Shown here: in pieces, positions 51,849 to 60,758 of the stretch
Position numbering within the stretch: position 1 is the first letter of the stretch
Layout: every line of letters starts with the position of its first letter
Notes under the pieces: model-generated
What the model was told of the DNA's origin: nothing
What the model saw: only the letters and a program-made list of their open reading frames with translations
Databases searched by the model: none
Made by a program: the position numbers and the translations under genes
DNA from: Pseudomonas azotoformans
GTDB taxonomy: Bacteria > Pseudomonadota > Gammaproteobacteria > Pseudomonadales > Pseudomonadaceae
NCBI RefSeq assembly: GCF_900103345.1
Contig: NZ_LT629702.1
Coordinates: 4,092,001 to 4,156,000, forward strand
Reading direction: 5' to 3'
Length of the DNA: 64,000 nt

Positions 51849-51882
51849 AAAAAGCCGCCGCTCCCGTAAAGGAGCGGCGGCT
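51849..51882 (-). terminator. Terminator of acyl-CoA dehydrogenase paralogue 3
   Basis: AGCCGCCGCTCC and GGAGCGGCGGCT form a perfect 12-bp stem with a 6-nt loop, and the minus strand continues TTTTTCG. It lies 22 nt after the stop. Confidence 0.88.
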
Positions 51883-51904
51883 CTTGAAGTGAACCCGGTA
51901 AGGC

Positions 51905-53710
51905 TTAGTAAGCCAGGCCGAAGTCTTCTTCTTTCATGTCCATCAGGTTGTTGGCACCCGACAGCATGGTGGCTTTGTGGGCCAGGGTACGCGGCAGGAT
52001 GCGCTGGAAGTAGAAGCGCGCGGTCTGCAGCTTGGCGGTGTAGAACGCTTCTTCGGTGGTGCCGGCAGCCAGTTTCTCGGCCGCCAGACGCGCCATGTCG
52101 GCCCAGAAGTAAGCCAGGCAGGCGTAACCGGAGTACATCAGGTAGTCCACCGAGGCGGCACCCACTTCTTCGCGGTCTTTCATCGCGGCCATGCCGACCT
52201 TCATGGTCAACTCGCCCCACTCTTTGTTCAGCGCAGCCAGCGGTGCAACGAACTCTTTGACCGCTTCGTTGCCTTCGTTGGCCTGGCAGAACTTGTGCAC
52301 GATCTTGGTGAAGCCCTTGAGCGCTTCGCCTTGGGTCATCAGCACTTTACGGCCCAGCAGGTCGAGGGCCTGGATACCGGTAGTGCCTTCGTACAGCATC
52401 GAAATGCGGCTGTCGCGAACGTTCTGCTCCATGCCCCACTCGGCGATGAAGCCGTGGCCGCCGTAGATCTGCACGCCGTGGTTGGCCGATTCAAAGCCGA
52501 CTTCGGTCATGAACGCCTTGGCGATCGGGGTCATGAAGGCCAGCAGGCCGTCAGCCTGTTTCTTGGCTTCGTCGTCGGTGCCGTACTTGACGATGTCCAC
52601 TTGCTTGGCGGTGAAGTACACCATCGCACGGTTGCCTTCGGCGAAGGCTTTCATGGTCAGCAGCATGCGGCGCACATCGGGGTGCACGATGATCGGGTCG
52701 GCGGCTTTGTCCGGGGCTTTCGGGCCGGTCAGGGAGCGCATTTGCAGGCGATCGCGGGCATATTTCAGGCCGCCCTGGAAGCCGATTTCGGCGTGGGACA
52801 GGCCTTGCAGTGCGGTACCCAGGCGAGCGGTGTTCATAAAGGTGAACATGCAGTTCAGGCCTTTGTTCGCCGGGCCAATCAGGAAACCGGTGGCCGCGTC
52901 GAAGTTCATTACGCAGGTGGCGTTGCCGTGGATGCCCATCTTGTGTTCCAGCGAGCCACAGCTCACGGCGTTGCGCGCGCCAATCGAGCCATCGGCGTTC
53001 GGCAGGAACTTCGGCACGATAAACAGCGAGATCCCTTTGGTGCCGGCCGGTGCGTCCGGCAGGCGGGCCAGTACGATGTGGACGATGTTGTCGGCCATGT
53101 CGTGTTCACCGGCCGAGATGAAGATCTTGGTGCCGGAGACTTTGTAGGAGCCATCAGCCTGAGGCTCGGCCTTGGTGCGCAGCATGCCCAGGTCGGTGCC
53201 GCAGTGTGGCTCGGTCAGGCACATGGTGCCGGTCCATTCGCCCGACACCAGTTTGGTCAGGTAGGCCTCTTGCTGTTCGGGGGTGCCGTGCTCGGAGATG
53301 GTGTTCATCGCACCGTGGGACAGGCCTGGGTACATGCCCCACGACCAGTTGGCGGCGCCGACCATTTCGCTCACGGCCAGGCCCAGGGATTCCGGCAGGC
53401 CTTGGCCGCCGTGCTCCATGTCGTGGGCCAGGCTTGGCCAGCCACCCTCGACGAATTGTTTGTAGGCTTCTTTGAAACCGGTAGGGGTTTTAACGCCCGA
53501 CTCACTCCAGGTGCAGCCTTCGATGTCGCCCACGCGGTTCAGCGGTGCCAGCACTTGCTCACAAAACTTGGCGCCTTCTTCAAGGATGGCGTCAACCATG
53601 TCCGGGGTAGCGTCCTGGCAAGCCGGCAGGCTCTGATAGTGCGCTTCATAGCCAAGCAGTTCGTCACGAACGAAGCGAATATCACGCAAGGGGGCCTTGT
53701 AGTCAGGCAT
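51905..53710 (-). CDS. Acyl-CoA dehydrogenase, large bacterial type, paralogue 3 (FadE1-like)
   Basis: From ATG 53710 the protein has 601 residues with [34 protein letters not shown] and the catalytic [17 protein letters not shown]. It catalyses the first oxidation of acyl-CoA in beta-oxidation. Its promoter carries two PsrA-type boxes, absent from its two paralogues, so it is probably the fatty-acid-induced member. It is the counterpart of P. aeruginosa PA0506 (FadE1) by recalled order. Confidence 0.9.
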   Translation of the reverse strand: MPDYKAPLRDIRFVRDELLGYEAHYQSLPACQDATPDMVDAILEEGAKFCEQVLAPLNRVGDIEGCTWSESGVKTPTGFKEAYKQFVEGGWPSLAHDMEHGGQGLPESLGLAVSEMVGAANWSWGMYPGLSHGAMNTISEHGTPEQQEAYLTKLVSGEWTGTMCLTEPHCGTDLGMLRTKAEPQADGSYKVSGTKIFISAGEHDMADNIVHIVLARLPDAPAGTKGISLFIVPKFLPNADGSIGARNAVSCGSLEHKMGIHGNATCVMNFDAATGFLIGPANKGLNCMFTFMNTARLGTALQGLSHAEIGFQGGLKYARDRLQMRSLTGPKAPDKAADPIIVHPDVRRMLLTMKAFAEGNRAMVYFTAKQVDIVKYGTDDEAKKQADGLLAFMTPIAKAFMTEVGFESANHGVQIYGGHGFIAEWGMEQNVRDSRISMLYEGTTGIQALDLLGRKVLMTQGEALKGFTKIVHKFCQANEGNEAVKEFVAPLAALNKEWGELTMKVGMAAMKDREEVGAASVDYLMYSGYACLAYFWADMARLAAEKLAAGTTEEAFYTAKLQTARFYFQRILPRTLAHKATMLSGANNLMDMKEEDFGLAY

Positions 53711-53770
53711 AGCGATAAACCTCTGCTGATGTATCTGGAATGAACAACCGCGTGGAAGTGTTGGGGCGGT

Positions 53771-53797
53771 CAAACAGGTGTTTGAAACATACGTTTA
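53771..53797. promoter_or_regulatory. Tandem PsrA-type operator boxes
   Basis: CAAAC-AGGT-GTTTG (53771-53784) and GAAAC-ATAC-GTTTA (53784-53797) fit the (G/C)AAAC-N2-4-GTTT(G/C) pattern of the long-chain-fatty-acid-responsive repressor PsrA, the second with one mismatch. They share one base and cover the -10 box of the dehydrogenase promoter. Confidence 0.7.
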
Positions 53798-53814
53798 CCA
53801 TCTGGGTATGTCAA
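53786..53814 (-). promoter_or_regulatory. Sigma-70 promoter of acyl-CoA dehydrogenase paralogue 3
   Basis: On the minus strand TTGACA (53814-53809) and TATGTT (53791-53786) are 17 bp apart. The -35 is perfect and the -10 matches at four positions. It lies about 75 nt upstream of the start codon. The rest of 53815-53930 shows no gene. Confidence 0.7.
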
Positions 53815-53930
53815 GCGCCGTCCAGAGGCCGTTTGTCATGACGCGGATCAACGGCGCGCACGGCAACGCTTGCGGCAAGACGCCACATGATTGCGGGAGT
53901 GTAGAAGTTCAGAAGGACGGCACAGTAAAA

Positions 53931-54021
53931 ATGTGGGAGGGGGCTTGCCCCCGATAGCGCCGTGTCAGCCATATACACATTGGCTGATCCATCACTATCG
54001 GGGGCAAGCCCCCTCCCACAT
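53931..54021. repeat. REPIN of a second sequence class (GGGGGCTTGCCCCC type)
   Basis: ATGTGGGAGGGGGCTTGCCC begins the left arm and its reverse complement ends the right arm, with A and T runs outside. The loop palindrome is GGGGGCTTGCCCCC, not GAGCTTGCTC as in the neighbouring elements. This matches another of the REP groups known in P. fluorescens. Confidence 0.88.
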
Positions 54022-54038
54022 TTTTTAGCGTCAGCAGA

Positions 54039-54320
54039 TCAGACGTAGGTATCGATCAGGGTGCCGAGCATTTCATCGGAAGCCTTGGCAACTTTCGCGC
54101 CGAGCTCGACCTGGACCTTGCCTTGGGCCATTTCAACCATATTGCTGGCCGAGTTGGACGGCTGGGCACGGTCGTTGGCTTGCAGACGGTCGCTTTGCGC
54201 GTCCGATGGCTGGGTAGTCGCGGCGCTGGCAATTCTGCCCGCGGCCTGATCGACACGGTTCTGCCCGGACTGAATGCTGCTCAGGCCCGAGTAAAACGCG
54301 CTGCTTCCAGAGATTTCCAT
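54039..54320 (-). CDS. Small conserved protein of unknown function (PA0505-like)
   Basis: The 93-residue protein begins MEISGSSAFYSGLSSIQSGQNRVDQAAG and ends VELGAKVAKASDEMLGTLIDTYV. The middle (about 32-58) is rich in Gln, Ser and Asp and is probably disordered. The two ends look like amphipathic helices resembling the N- and C-terminal helices of flagellar rod/hook proteins. No signal peptide or membrane segment is seen. P. aeruginosa has a small hypothetical gene at the same place between bioD and the dehydrogenases (recalled). Function unknown. Confidence 0.8.
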   Translation of the reverse strand: MEISGSSAFYSGLSSIQSGQNRVDQAAGRIASAATTQPSDAQSDRLQANDRAQPSNSASNMVEMAQGKVQVELGAKVAKASDEMLGTLIDTYV

Positions 54321-54426
54321 GGCGTAAGCCTGCCTTTAGAGAATCATGAACGGTGATTGAAGCAAAGATGCTGGCAAAACACCCGTCAAAAACACTAATG
54401 GCATAATGCCTTGTCGATAGCCAAAA

Positions 54427-55107
54427 TCAGTCAAGCAGGTCCAGTTGCAAGTACTCGGAAACCGCTTCGGCCCCAGCGTGCTTGAGTTTCGGCACCCGCC
54501 CCAGGCATGGCGCAGGCAGGCGCTCGGCCAGGGTGGCGAGGTTTTCTTCCAGTCGGGAGGTCTTGGGCTCGATGATATTCGCCACCCACCCGGCCAACTG
54601 CAGACCGTCCCTGGCAATCGCCTCGGCGGTCAGCAAGGCATGGCTGATGCAGCCCAGGCGCACGCCCACCACCAGGATCACCGGCAACTTCAGCGCCATG
54701 GCCAGGTCCGACAGATTCGCCTGGTCAGCCAACGGCACGCGCCAGCCGCCCGCGCCTTCGATCAGGGTGAAATCCGCTTGCCGCGCCAGAATCTGCTGCA
54801 TCGGCTTCAGCAGGGATTGCACGGTCAGCGACACGCCCGCCTCCCGCGCCGCCAGATGCGGCGCGATGGCCGGTTCGAATGCCACCGGGTTGACCTCGGC
54901 ATAACTCAACGGCAACGAGCATTCGGCCAGCAACGCCAACGCATCGGCGTTGCGCAAGCCCTTGGGCGTGACCTGGCAACCGGAGGCCACCGGCTTGCCA
55001 GCCGCGGTGCTTCTGCCGGCTTGCCGCGCCGCGTGCAACAGGCCGGCGGCGATGGTGGTCTTGCCGACATCGGTGTCGGTGCCGGTGATGAAGTAGGCGG
55101 CGCTCAT
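54427..55107 (-). CDS. bioD: ATP-dependent dethiobiotin synthetase BioD
   Basis: The 226-residue P-loop protein has [19 protein letters not shown] (about 6-24) and the acidic VEGAGGW-type segment ([12 protein letters not shown]). It closes the ureido ring of diaminopelargonic acid. It overlaps bioC by 4 nt and is the last gene of the bioBFHCD operon. Confidence 0.94.
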   Translation of the reverse strand: MSAAYFITGTDTDVGKTTIAAGLLHAARQAGRSTAAGKPVASGCQVTPKGLRNADALALLAECSLPLSYAEVNPVAFEPAIAPHLAAREAGVSLTVQSLLKPMQQILARQADFTLIEGAGGWRVPLADQANLSDLAMALKLPVILVVGVRLGCISHALLTAEAIARDGLQLAGWVANIIEPKTSRLEENLATLAERLPAPCLGRVPKLKHAGAEAVSEYLQLDLLD

Positions 55108-55916
55108 AGAGGTTTCTCCAGTACGGCATACACCACTTGGTAAGTCGCCGGCAGGCCTTGGGCCTGGCGGAACCGCTCATACGCGTGCACCAGTGCAACA
55201 ATCCGCGCGCGCCCCGTCAACCCACCGGGGCGACCGGGGTTGAGGTTATGCGCGCCCAGAGCCTTCAATTCGTGGGTCAGGCTGCGTACATCCGGGTAAT
55301 GCAATACATGGGGACGGCGCTCCAGGCTCACCACCCGCAGGCCACTGGCCGCACACAATTGTTGATACGCCTCGAAGGTGCGGAAGCGATTGACGTGCAC
55401 CAGGCCATCCGCCGCACGCCAGCTTTCGCGCAGTTCTTCCAGGGTGCCCACGCAGAGACTGGCGAAGGCCAGCACACCGCCCGGTTGCAACACCCGATAG
55501 GCCTCGCTGAGTACCGCTTCGAAATTCGCACACCACTGCACGGCGAGGGAGGAGAAGATCAGCTGCACGCTGTCAGCTTTAAGCGGCAAGCGTTCGGCGT
55601 CGCCGGCGATGAAATGCTCGGCGCCACCCAAGGGGCGTGCGTGGTTGAGCATGCCTTCGGCGATGTCCAACGCAATGCCTTGGCTGGCGGGCCAGCGCTC
55701 CCCCAGCACACGGCTGAAATAACCGGTGCCGCAGCCCATGTCCAACCAACGTTGCGGCGCGGTATCGGCTGGTAAGCGCGCCAGCAATTGGCTGCCCACC
55801 GCCCGCTGCAACTCGGCGACGCTGTCGTAACTGGCGGCAGCACGAGAAAAGGACGCCGCCACCTGGCGCTTGTCCGGCAACGCGCCCGGCAGCGGGGCGT
55901 GGGATAAATCAGTCAT
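55104..55916 (-). CDS. bioC: Malonyl-ACP O-methyltransferase BioC
   Basis: Read from ATG 55916, the 270-residue SAM methyltransferase has [12 protein letters not shown] (motif I) and [14 protein letters not shown] acidic strand motifs. BioC masks malonyl-ACP as a methyl ester so that fatty-acid enzymes can build the pimeloyl chain. ATG 55928, four codons earlier, is equally possible, since neither has a strong ribosome site, consistent with coupling to bioH, which it overlaps by 8 nt. Confidence 0.92.
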   Translation of the reverse strand: MTDLSHAPLPGALPDKRQVAASFSRAAASYDSVAELQRAVGSQLLARLPADTAPQRWLDMGCGTGYFSRVLGERWPASQGIALDIAEGMLNHARPLGGAEHFIAGDAERLPLKADSVQLIFSSLAVQWCANFEAVLSEAYRVLQPGGVLAFASLCVGTLEELRESWRAADGLVHVNRFRTFEAYQQLCAASGLRVVSLERRPHVLHYPDVRSLTHELKALGAHNLNPGRPGGLTGRARIVALVHAYERFRQAQGLPATYQVVYAVLEKPL

Positions 55917-56640
55917 CGACGCACTCATGCAAAAAAGCCTGGATGGCCCCCGCGACACCGTGGGGATCTTCCAGAAGAAAAGCGTGGCCGGCCTGTTCAA
56001 TCAGGCCGATTTCAACATCCGGCAGCAACGCCAGCAGGTCGCTGGCGGCTTCGGCAGGCACCAACCCGTCCAGGCCGGCGAACAGGTGCAGTTGCGGGCC
56101 GCGATAGGCCAGCAAGGCTTCACGGGTATCCAACTGGGCGAGCAGCTCAAGGCCGGGCATCAACACATTGGAAGGCGCATTCGGCGCGCCACTGACCAGC
56201 AGGCGCGACAGCCCGCGCGGGTCTTCGGCACCTTTGGCGCACAACAGGCCGAAGCGCTTGAGGGTAACTTGGGAGTCGGCATGGCAGCCGGCGAGGAATG
56301 CATCGAAGGTCTCGGCGGGCATCGCGCACGGCCAGCCAGCGTGGGCGACGAAACACGGGTTACTCGCCAGGGTCAGCAGGCCACAGCAACGTTCGCCGCG
56401 CCGCGCCGCCAGCTCCGAAGCCAGCATGCCGCCCAGGGACCAGCCGCCCAGCCAGGCGTTGTCCGGCAGCGTGGCGTCGAGTTCGTCGAGCCACTCGTTC
56501 AGGTCGCTGGAATCCAGGGCGGGCAACGGTTCGATCTGCACCTGCAGGTGCTCGTCCAAGCCTTGTAATGCAGCGGCCAATGGTTCCAGCGGCGATACGC
56601 CGAGGCCCCAGCCGGGCAGCAATATCAGTCGATCACGCAT
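55909..56640 (-). CDS. bioH: Pimeloyl-ACP methyl ester carboxylesterase BioH
   Basis: The 243-residue alpha/beta hydrolase has the nucleophile elbow GWSLGG, an Asp in FAGLDGLVP and the catalytic His in [11 protein letters not shown]. It removes the methyl group BioC added, ending chain elongation at pimeloyl-ACP. It overlaps bioF by 8 nt and bioC by 8 nt. Confidence 0.93.
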   Translation of the reverse strand: MRDRLILLPGWGLGVSPLEPLAAALQGLDEHLQVQIEPLPALDSSDLNEWLDELDATLPDNAWLGGWSLGGMLASELAARRGERCCGLLTLASNPCFVAHAGWPCAMPAETFDAFLAGCHADSQVTLKRFGLLCAKGAEDPRGLSRLLVSGAPNAPSNVLMPGLELLAQLDTREALLAYRGPQLHLFAGLDGLVPAEAASDLLALLPDVEIGLIEQAGHAFLLEDPHGVAGAIQAFLHECVDD

Positions 56641-57814
56641 GGCCTTGCTCCGAACTGCTTAACACGCGGAAACACGCTTCCAATGCGTTTAACAATAGCT
56701 GCACCTGCGCCACGCTGTGGGCTGCCGTCAAAGTCACGCGCAAACGTGCGCTGCCAGCGGGCACGGTGGGTGGGCGGATCGCCGTCACCATCAGGCCGCG
56801 CTCACGCAGCATCTGCGACAGGCGCACGGCCTTGGCGCTGTCGCCGATCAGAATGGGTTGGATCGGCGTAAAGCTGTCCATCAGCTCCAGCCCAAGCTGC
56901 TCGGCGCCCTGACGGAACTGGCGGATCAGACGGTTGAGGTGCTCGCGCCGCCAATGCTCAGTGCGCAACAGTTCCAGGCTTTTCAAGGTGGCGCAGGCCA
57001 GGGCGGGCGGTTGGCTGGTGGTGTAGATGTACGGGCGGGCGAACTGGATCAGGCTTTCGATCAGCTCTTCACTGCCGGCCACAAACGCCCCGGCCGTGCC
57101 GAACGCCTTGCCGAGGGTGCCGACCAGCACCGGCACGTCCTCCTGGCTCAGGCCGAAATGCTCGACGATCCCGCCGCCGTTGGCGCCCAGAGGGCCAAAG
57201 CCATGGGCGTCATCTACCATCAACCAGGCGCCTTTGGCCTTGGTTTCGCGGGCCAGCGCGGGCAGGTCGGCCAGGTCGCCGTCCATGCTGAACACCCCAT
57301 CAGTGACCACCAGGGTATTGCCGCTGGCTTTCTCAAGGCGCTTGGCCAGGCTATCCGCATCGTTATGCAGGTAACGATTGAAACGCGCACCCGAGAGCAA
57401 GCCCGCATCCAGCAGCGAAGCATGGTTGAGACGGTCTTCCAGCACCGTATCGCCCTGCCCCACCAACGCCGTGACCGCACCGAGGTTGGCCATGTAGCCG
57501 GTGGTAAACAGCAGCGCACGCGGACGACCGGTAAGGTCGGCCAGGGCTTCTTCCAGTTCATGGTGCGGCGTGGCATGCCCGACCACCAGGTGCGAAGCGC
57601 CGCCGCCCACACCCCAACGCGAGGCACCGGCGCGCCAAGCCTCGATCACTTGCGGGTGATTGGCCAGGCCCAGGTAATCGTTATTGCAGAACGCCAGCAG
57701 CGGCTGGCCGTCCACCACCACTTCCGGGCCTTGGGGGCTGTCGAGTAGCGGGCGTTGACGATAAAGGTGTTCGGCACGGCGGGCAGCGAGGCGCGCGGCG
57801 AGATCGAAAGACAT
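56633..57814 (-). CDS. bioF: 8-amino-7-oxononanoate synthase BioF
   Basis: The 393-residue PLP enzyme has [10 protein letters not shown] (PLP-ring Asp and His) and [14 protein letters not shown] with the Schiff-base Lys. It condenses pimeloyl-ACP or -CoA with alanine. It is separated from bioB by 156 bp that hold a REPIN, the only large gap in the operon. Confidence 0.95.
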   Translation of the reverse strand: MSFDLAARLAARRAEHLYRQRPLLDSPQGPEVVVDGQPLLAFCNNDYLGLANHPQVIEAWRAGASRWGVGGGASHLVVGHATPHHELEEALADLTGRPRALLFTTGYMANLGAVTALVGQGDTVLEDRLNHASLLDAGLLSGARFNRYLHNDADSLAKRLEKASGNTLVVTDGVFSMDGDLADLPALARETKAKGAWLMVDDAHGFGPLGANGGGIVEHFGLSQEDVPVLVGTLGKAFGTAGAFVAGSEELIESLIQFARPYIYTTSQPPALACATLKSLELLRTEHWRREHLNRLIRQFRQGAEQLGLELMDSFTPIQPILIGDSAKAVRLSQMLRERGLMVTAIRPPTVPAGSARLRVTLTAAHSVAQVQLLLNALEACFRVLSSSEQGHA

Positions 57815-57850
57815 GCTGGCCTCGGTAGATCAGGTGAACTCGGTCAAAAA

Positions 57851-57940
57851 TGTGGGAGCGGGCTTGCTCGCGAATGCAGTCTGTCAGTCAGCATATGCAT
57901 CAGCTGGAAGACCGCTTTCGCGAGCAAGCCCGCTCCCACA
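57851..57940. repeat. REPIN between bioB and bioF
   Basis: TGTGGGAGCGGGCTTGCTCG and its reverse complement flank a core of about 40 nt. Lying inside the operon, its RNA form is a stable hairpin that could protect the bioB message or reduce readthrough into bioFHCD. Confidence 0.88.
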
Positions 57941-57970
57941 GTTGGATCGCATTCCAAAGTGAGACTGGGG

Positions 57971-59026
57971 TCAACCAACAGCGCTATAGAACTGCTCGCT
58001 GCTCTTCTGCTCCACCAACGCCTGCTCGATGGCCGCCTGGTGCACTTCATCGGCGTGCTCTTCGCGGGCTTCCGGCAGGATGCCCAGGCGTGCAAACAGT
58101 TGCATGTCCTTGTCAGCCTGCGGGTTGGCGGTGGTCAGCAACTTGTCGCCGTAGAAGATCGAGTTGGCACCGGCAAAGAACGCCAACGCCTGCATCTGCT
58201 CGTTCATCGCTTCACGGCCGGCCGACAGGCGCACATGGGACTTCGGCATCAGGATGCGCGCCACCGCGAGCATGCGGATGAAGTCGAACGGGTCGATGTC
58301 TTCGGCGTTTTCCAGCGGCGTACCCGCCACTTTCACCAGCATGTTGATCGGCACCGACTCCGGATGCTCTGGCAGGTTGGCCAATTGGATCAGCAAATTG
58401 GCGCGGTCGTCGAGGGACTCGCCCATGCCGAGGATGCCGCCGGAGCAGATCTTCATCCCCGAATCACGTACATAGGCCAGGGTTTGCAGGCGCTCGCTGT
58501 AGGTGCGGGTGGTGATGATGCTGCCGTAGAACTCCGGCGAGGTGTCGAGGTTGTGGTTGTAATAGTCCAGGCCGGCCTGGGCCAGGGCTTCGGTCTGGTC
58601 CTGGTCGAGGCGACCGAGGGTCATGCAGGTTTCCAGGCCCATGGCCTTCACGCCTTTGACCATCTGCAACACGTAGGGCATGTCTTTGGCCGACGGGTGT
58701 TTCCAGGCAGCGCCCATGCAGAAGCGCGTCGAGCCGATGGCTTTGGCGCGGGCAGCCTCTTCGAGGACCTTCTGCACTTCCATCAGCTTCTCTTTTTCCA
58801 GGCCGGTGTTGTAGTGGCCCGACTGCGGACAATATTTGCAATCTTCCGGGCAGGCGCCGGTCTTGATCGAGAGCAGCGTCGACACTTGCACACGGTTGGC
58901 GTCGAAATGCGCGCGGTGCACGGTCTGCGCCTGGAACAGCAGGTCATTGAACGGCTGCACGAACAGCGCTTTGACTTCGGCGAGGGACCAATCGTGACGC
59001 AAGGTGGCGGTGGTGCTGGCGCTCAT
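57971..59026 (-). CDS. bioB: Biotin synthase BioB
   Basis: The 351-residue radical SAM enzyme has the [10 protein letters not shown] (CxxxCxxC) cluster site and the downstream residues for its sulfur-donating second cluster, including the C-terminal SAGREAM segment. It inserts sulfur into dethiobiotin. AAGGAA precedes the ATG. The promoter upstream overlaps a BirA-type operator. Confidence 0.97.
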   Translation of the reverse strand: MSASTTATLRHDWSLAEVKALFVQPFNDLLFQAQTVHRAHFDANRVQVSTLLSIKTGACPEDCKYCPQSGHYNTGLEKEKLMEVQKVLEEAARAKAIGSTRFCMGAAWKHPSAKDMPYVLQMVKGVKAMGLETCMTLGRLDQDQTEALAQAGLDYYNHNLDTSPEFYGSIITTRTYSERLQTLAYVRDSGMKICSGGILGMGESLDDRANLLIQLANLPEHPESVPINMLVKVAGTPLENAEDIDPFDFIRMLAVARILMPKSHVRLSAGREAMNEQMQALAFFAGANSIFYGDKLLTTANPQADKDMQLFARLGILPEAREEHADEVHQAAIEQALVEQKSSEQFYSAVG

Positions 59027-59101
59027 GGGCGATTCCTTGATTATGCTTTGGCAAGCGCTGCGGGAAGGGCAATACCCACAGGCACGACACGGATGCTCGG
59101 C

Positions 59102-59130
59102 ATATTTAAGGAAGATTCATGCACTGTCAA
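59102..59130 (-). promoter_or_regulatory. bioB promoter
   Basis: On the minus strand a perfect -35 TTGACA (59130-59125) is 17 bp from AAATAT (59107-59102). The -35 lies inside the right half of the biotin operator. Distance to the bioB ATG is about 75 nt. Confidence 0.65.
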
Positions 59131-59856
59131 CCGAGATACAAACACCAGGTTTACATCTGGTTAAATAACATACAGCCCTGTTTAATCTGTGATGAAGCGA
59201 CACAATCCACCCATTGTGTGTGCAACGTCTGCGAAACCGAGCTGCCCTGGCTCATGGAGCACTGCGATGTGTGTGCGCTGCCCTTGCCGATGGAGGGTTT
59301 GATTTGCGGGCAATGCCAAAAAAATCCCCCTGCGTTTAAACAGGTCATCGTCCCCTGGTCCTACAGCTTTCCCATCGACAGCCTGATCAGCCGCTTCAAG
59401 CATCAGGCACGCTGGCCCCTCGGGCAGATGCTGGCGTGGCTATTGGCGCAACACCTGCACCATCGCTTCGATAACACCGGACTCACCCGCCCCGACTGCG
59501 TGCTAGCGGTACCCATGGCGCGCAAGCGCCTGCGCGAACGTGGCTACAACCAGGCATTGATGTTGGCACGCTGGCTCAGCAGCGACTTGAACATTCCCCA
59601 CGATGAACAGCTGTTGTTACGCCCCCATGAAACCGTGGCCCAGCAGGCACTCGACGCCAGGACCCGTAAACGCAACCTGCTCGGCGCCTTTGCCCTGGCG
59701 CCCGACGCCCAGGTGCAGGGCCGTCACTTCGCCCTGGTCGACGACGTGCTGACGACCGGCGCCACGGCCCACAGCCTGGCGCGGTTATTGATGAATGCCG
59801 GTGCGAAGCAGGTCGATGTGTATTGCCTGGCCCGCACGCCCAAACCGGGCAGTTGA
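59119..59856 (+). CDS. comF: ComF-family phosphoribosyltransferase-like protein
   Basis: The 245-residue protein has an N-terminal zinc-ribbon with Cys pairs (CLICD, CVCNVC, CDVC, CGQC, about 21-70). The C-terminal PRTase domain has the PRPP loop FALVDDVLTTGATAHSL. ComF is needed for natural transformation in other bacteria (GntX-like in E. coli). The ATG at 59119 has AAGGAAG 5 nt upstream. The gene is divergent from bioB, and its first 13 codons contain the biotin operator, so BirA could affect it too. Confidence 0.87.
   Translation: MHCQPRYKHQVYIWLNNIQPCLICDEATQSTHCVCNVCETELPWLMEHCDVCALPLPMEGLICGQCQKNPPAFKQVIVPWSYSFPIDSLISRFKHQARWPLGQMLAWLLAQHLHHRFDNTGLTRPDCVLAVPMARKRLRERGYNQALMLARWLSSDLNIPHDEQLLLRPHETVAQQALDARTRKRNLLGAFALAPDAQVQGRHFALVDDVLTTGATAHSLARLLMNAGAKQVDVYCLARTPKPGS
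59124..59156. promoter_or_regulatory. BirA-type biotin operator upstream of bioB
   Basis: On the minus strand ATGTAAACC and GGTTGACAG are separated by exactly 15 bp, against the BirA consensus TTGTAAACC-N14/15-GGTTTACAA (8 of 9 and 7 of 9 matches). Both mismatches in the right half fall in or next to the bases that create the TTGACA -35. The operator also lies within the first codons of the divergent comF gene. Confidence 0.75.
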
Positions 59857-59914
59857 CTTGACTCCAGCCCACCTTGCCCGCAACGTTCGGCTCATCCCAT
59901 CGAAGCGTATCCAC

Positions 59915-60679
59915 ATGTCTCTGCCAACCTCCCTCAGCCAACACATCATCCGCCGCCCCCAGCGCATTGCCTTGCTGGCACATATCGCCGAGCAGGGCTC
60001 CATCACCCGTGCGGCCAAAAGCGCAGGCTTGAGTTACAAGGCGGCGTGGGATGCCATCGACGAGCTGAACAACCTGGCACAAAAGCCGTTGGTCGAACGC
60101 AGCGTGGGCGGCAAAGGCGGTGGTGGCGCGAAGCTGACGGCCGAAGGTGAGCGAGTGCTGCGTCTTTACCAGCGCCTGCAAGTGCTGCAAGCCGAAGTGC
60201 TGGGTTCCGATGAAGCCGCCAGCGACTTCAACCTGCTCGGCCGCTTGATGCTGCGCACCAGCGCGCGCAACCAGCTGCATGGCCAGGTCATTGCCATCGA
60301 GCAGCAGGGCCGTAACGACCTGATCCGCCTGCAACTGGCCGGTGGCCTGAGCCTGGACGCGCAGATCACCCACGACAGCACGCAACGCCTGGAACTGGAA
60401 ACCGGCGTGGAAGTGGTGGCGCTGATCAAGGCCGGCTGGCTGGAAGTGCTCGCATCCGAGCAAGCTGCAACACCTGGACACAATTGCATGAGCGGCAGCG
60501 TCGACGTCATTCTCGACGCCGACGACGGCCCCAGCGAAGTGCGCATCGCCCTGCCCAATGGCCAGGTTTTGTGCGCCCTGGCGCGGCCCGAGGCACTCAA
60601 GGACGTGGGCGCCGCCGAAGGTAAAACCATCACCGTGCAATTCGCGCCCAGCAATGTGCTGCTCGGTACGCCGGTGTAG
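59915..60679 (+). CDS. modE: Molybdate-responsive regulator ModE
   Basis: Starting at ATG 59915 the protein has 254 residues. A LysR-like winged HTH (about 12-75, LAHIAEQGSITRAAKSAGLSYKAAWDAIDELN) is followed by two Mop/TOBE molybdate-binding modules (about 115-180 and 185-254, each with a short basic-hydrophobic SARNQL- or SGSVD-type opening). ModE represses molybdate uptake genes when molybdate is bound. No mod operon is adjacent in this window. Confidence 0.88.
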   Translation: MSLPTSLSQHIIRRPQRIALLAHIAEQGSITRAAKSAGLSYKAAWDAIDELNNLAQKPLVERSVGGKGGGGAKLTAEGERVLRLYQRLQVLQAEVLGSDEAASDFNLLGRLMLRTSARNQLHGQVIAIEQQGRNDLIRLQLAGGLSLDAQITHDSTQRLELETGVEVVALIKAGWLEVLASEQAATPGHNCMSGSVDVILDADDGPSEVRIALPNGQVLCALARPEALKDVGAAEGKTITVQFAPSNVLLGTPV

Positions 60680-60697
60680 ACGCAGCCCGCCTTCAAA

Positions 60698-60715
60698 CTG
60701 CAACAATTTCGTCAC
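60698..60715 (+). promoter_or_regulatory. Degenerate Pho-box candidate upstream of phoX
   Basis: CTGCAAC-AATT-TCGTCAC has the 7-4-7 layout of a PhoB box (CTGTCAT-N4-CTGTCAC) with 4 and 5 matches in the two halves and an AT-only spacer. It lies 43 nt before the phoX ATG. The match is weak, and the family of the downstream gene is the main support. Confidence 0.35.
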
Positions 60716-60758
60716 GCCCGCTCCTTATGGTGTCTGCAAAAACCGCAGGGAGCCTGAG

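Noticed and set aside
51597..52220. N-terminal extension of the diguanylate cyclase frame into the third dehydrogenase
   Set aside because: It would run through a REPIN, a terminator and the 3' end of the neighbouring gene, and it shows no conserved sequence. A TTG with a good ribosome site at 51596 explains the start.
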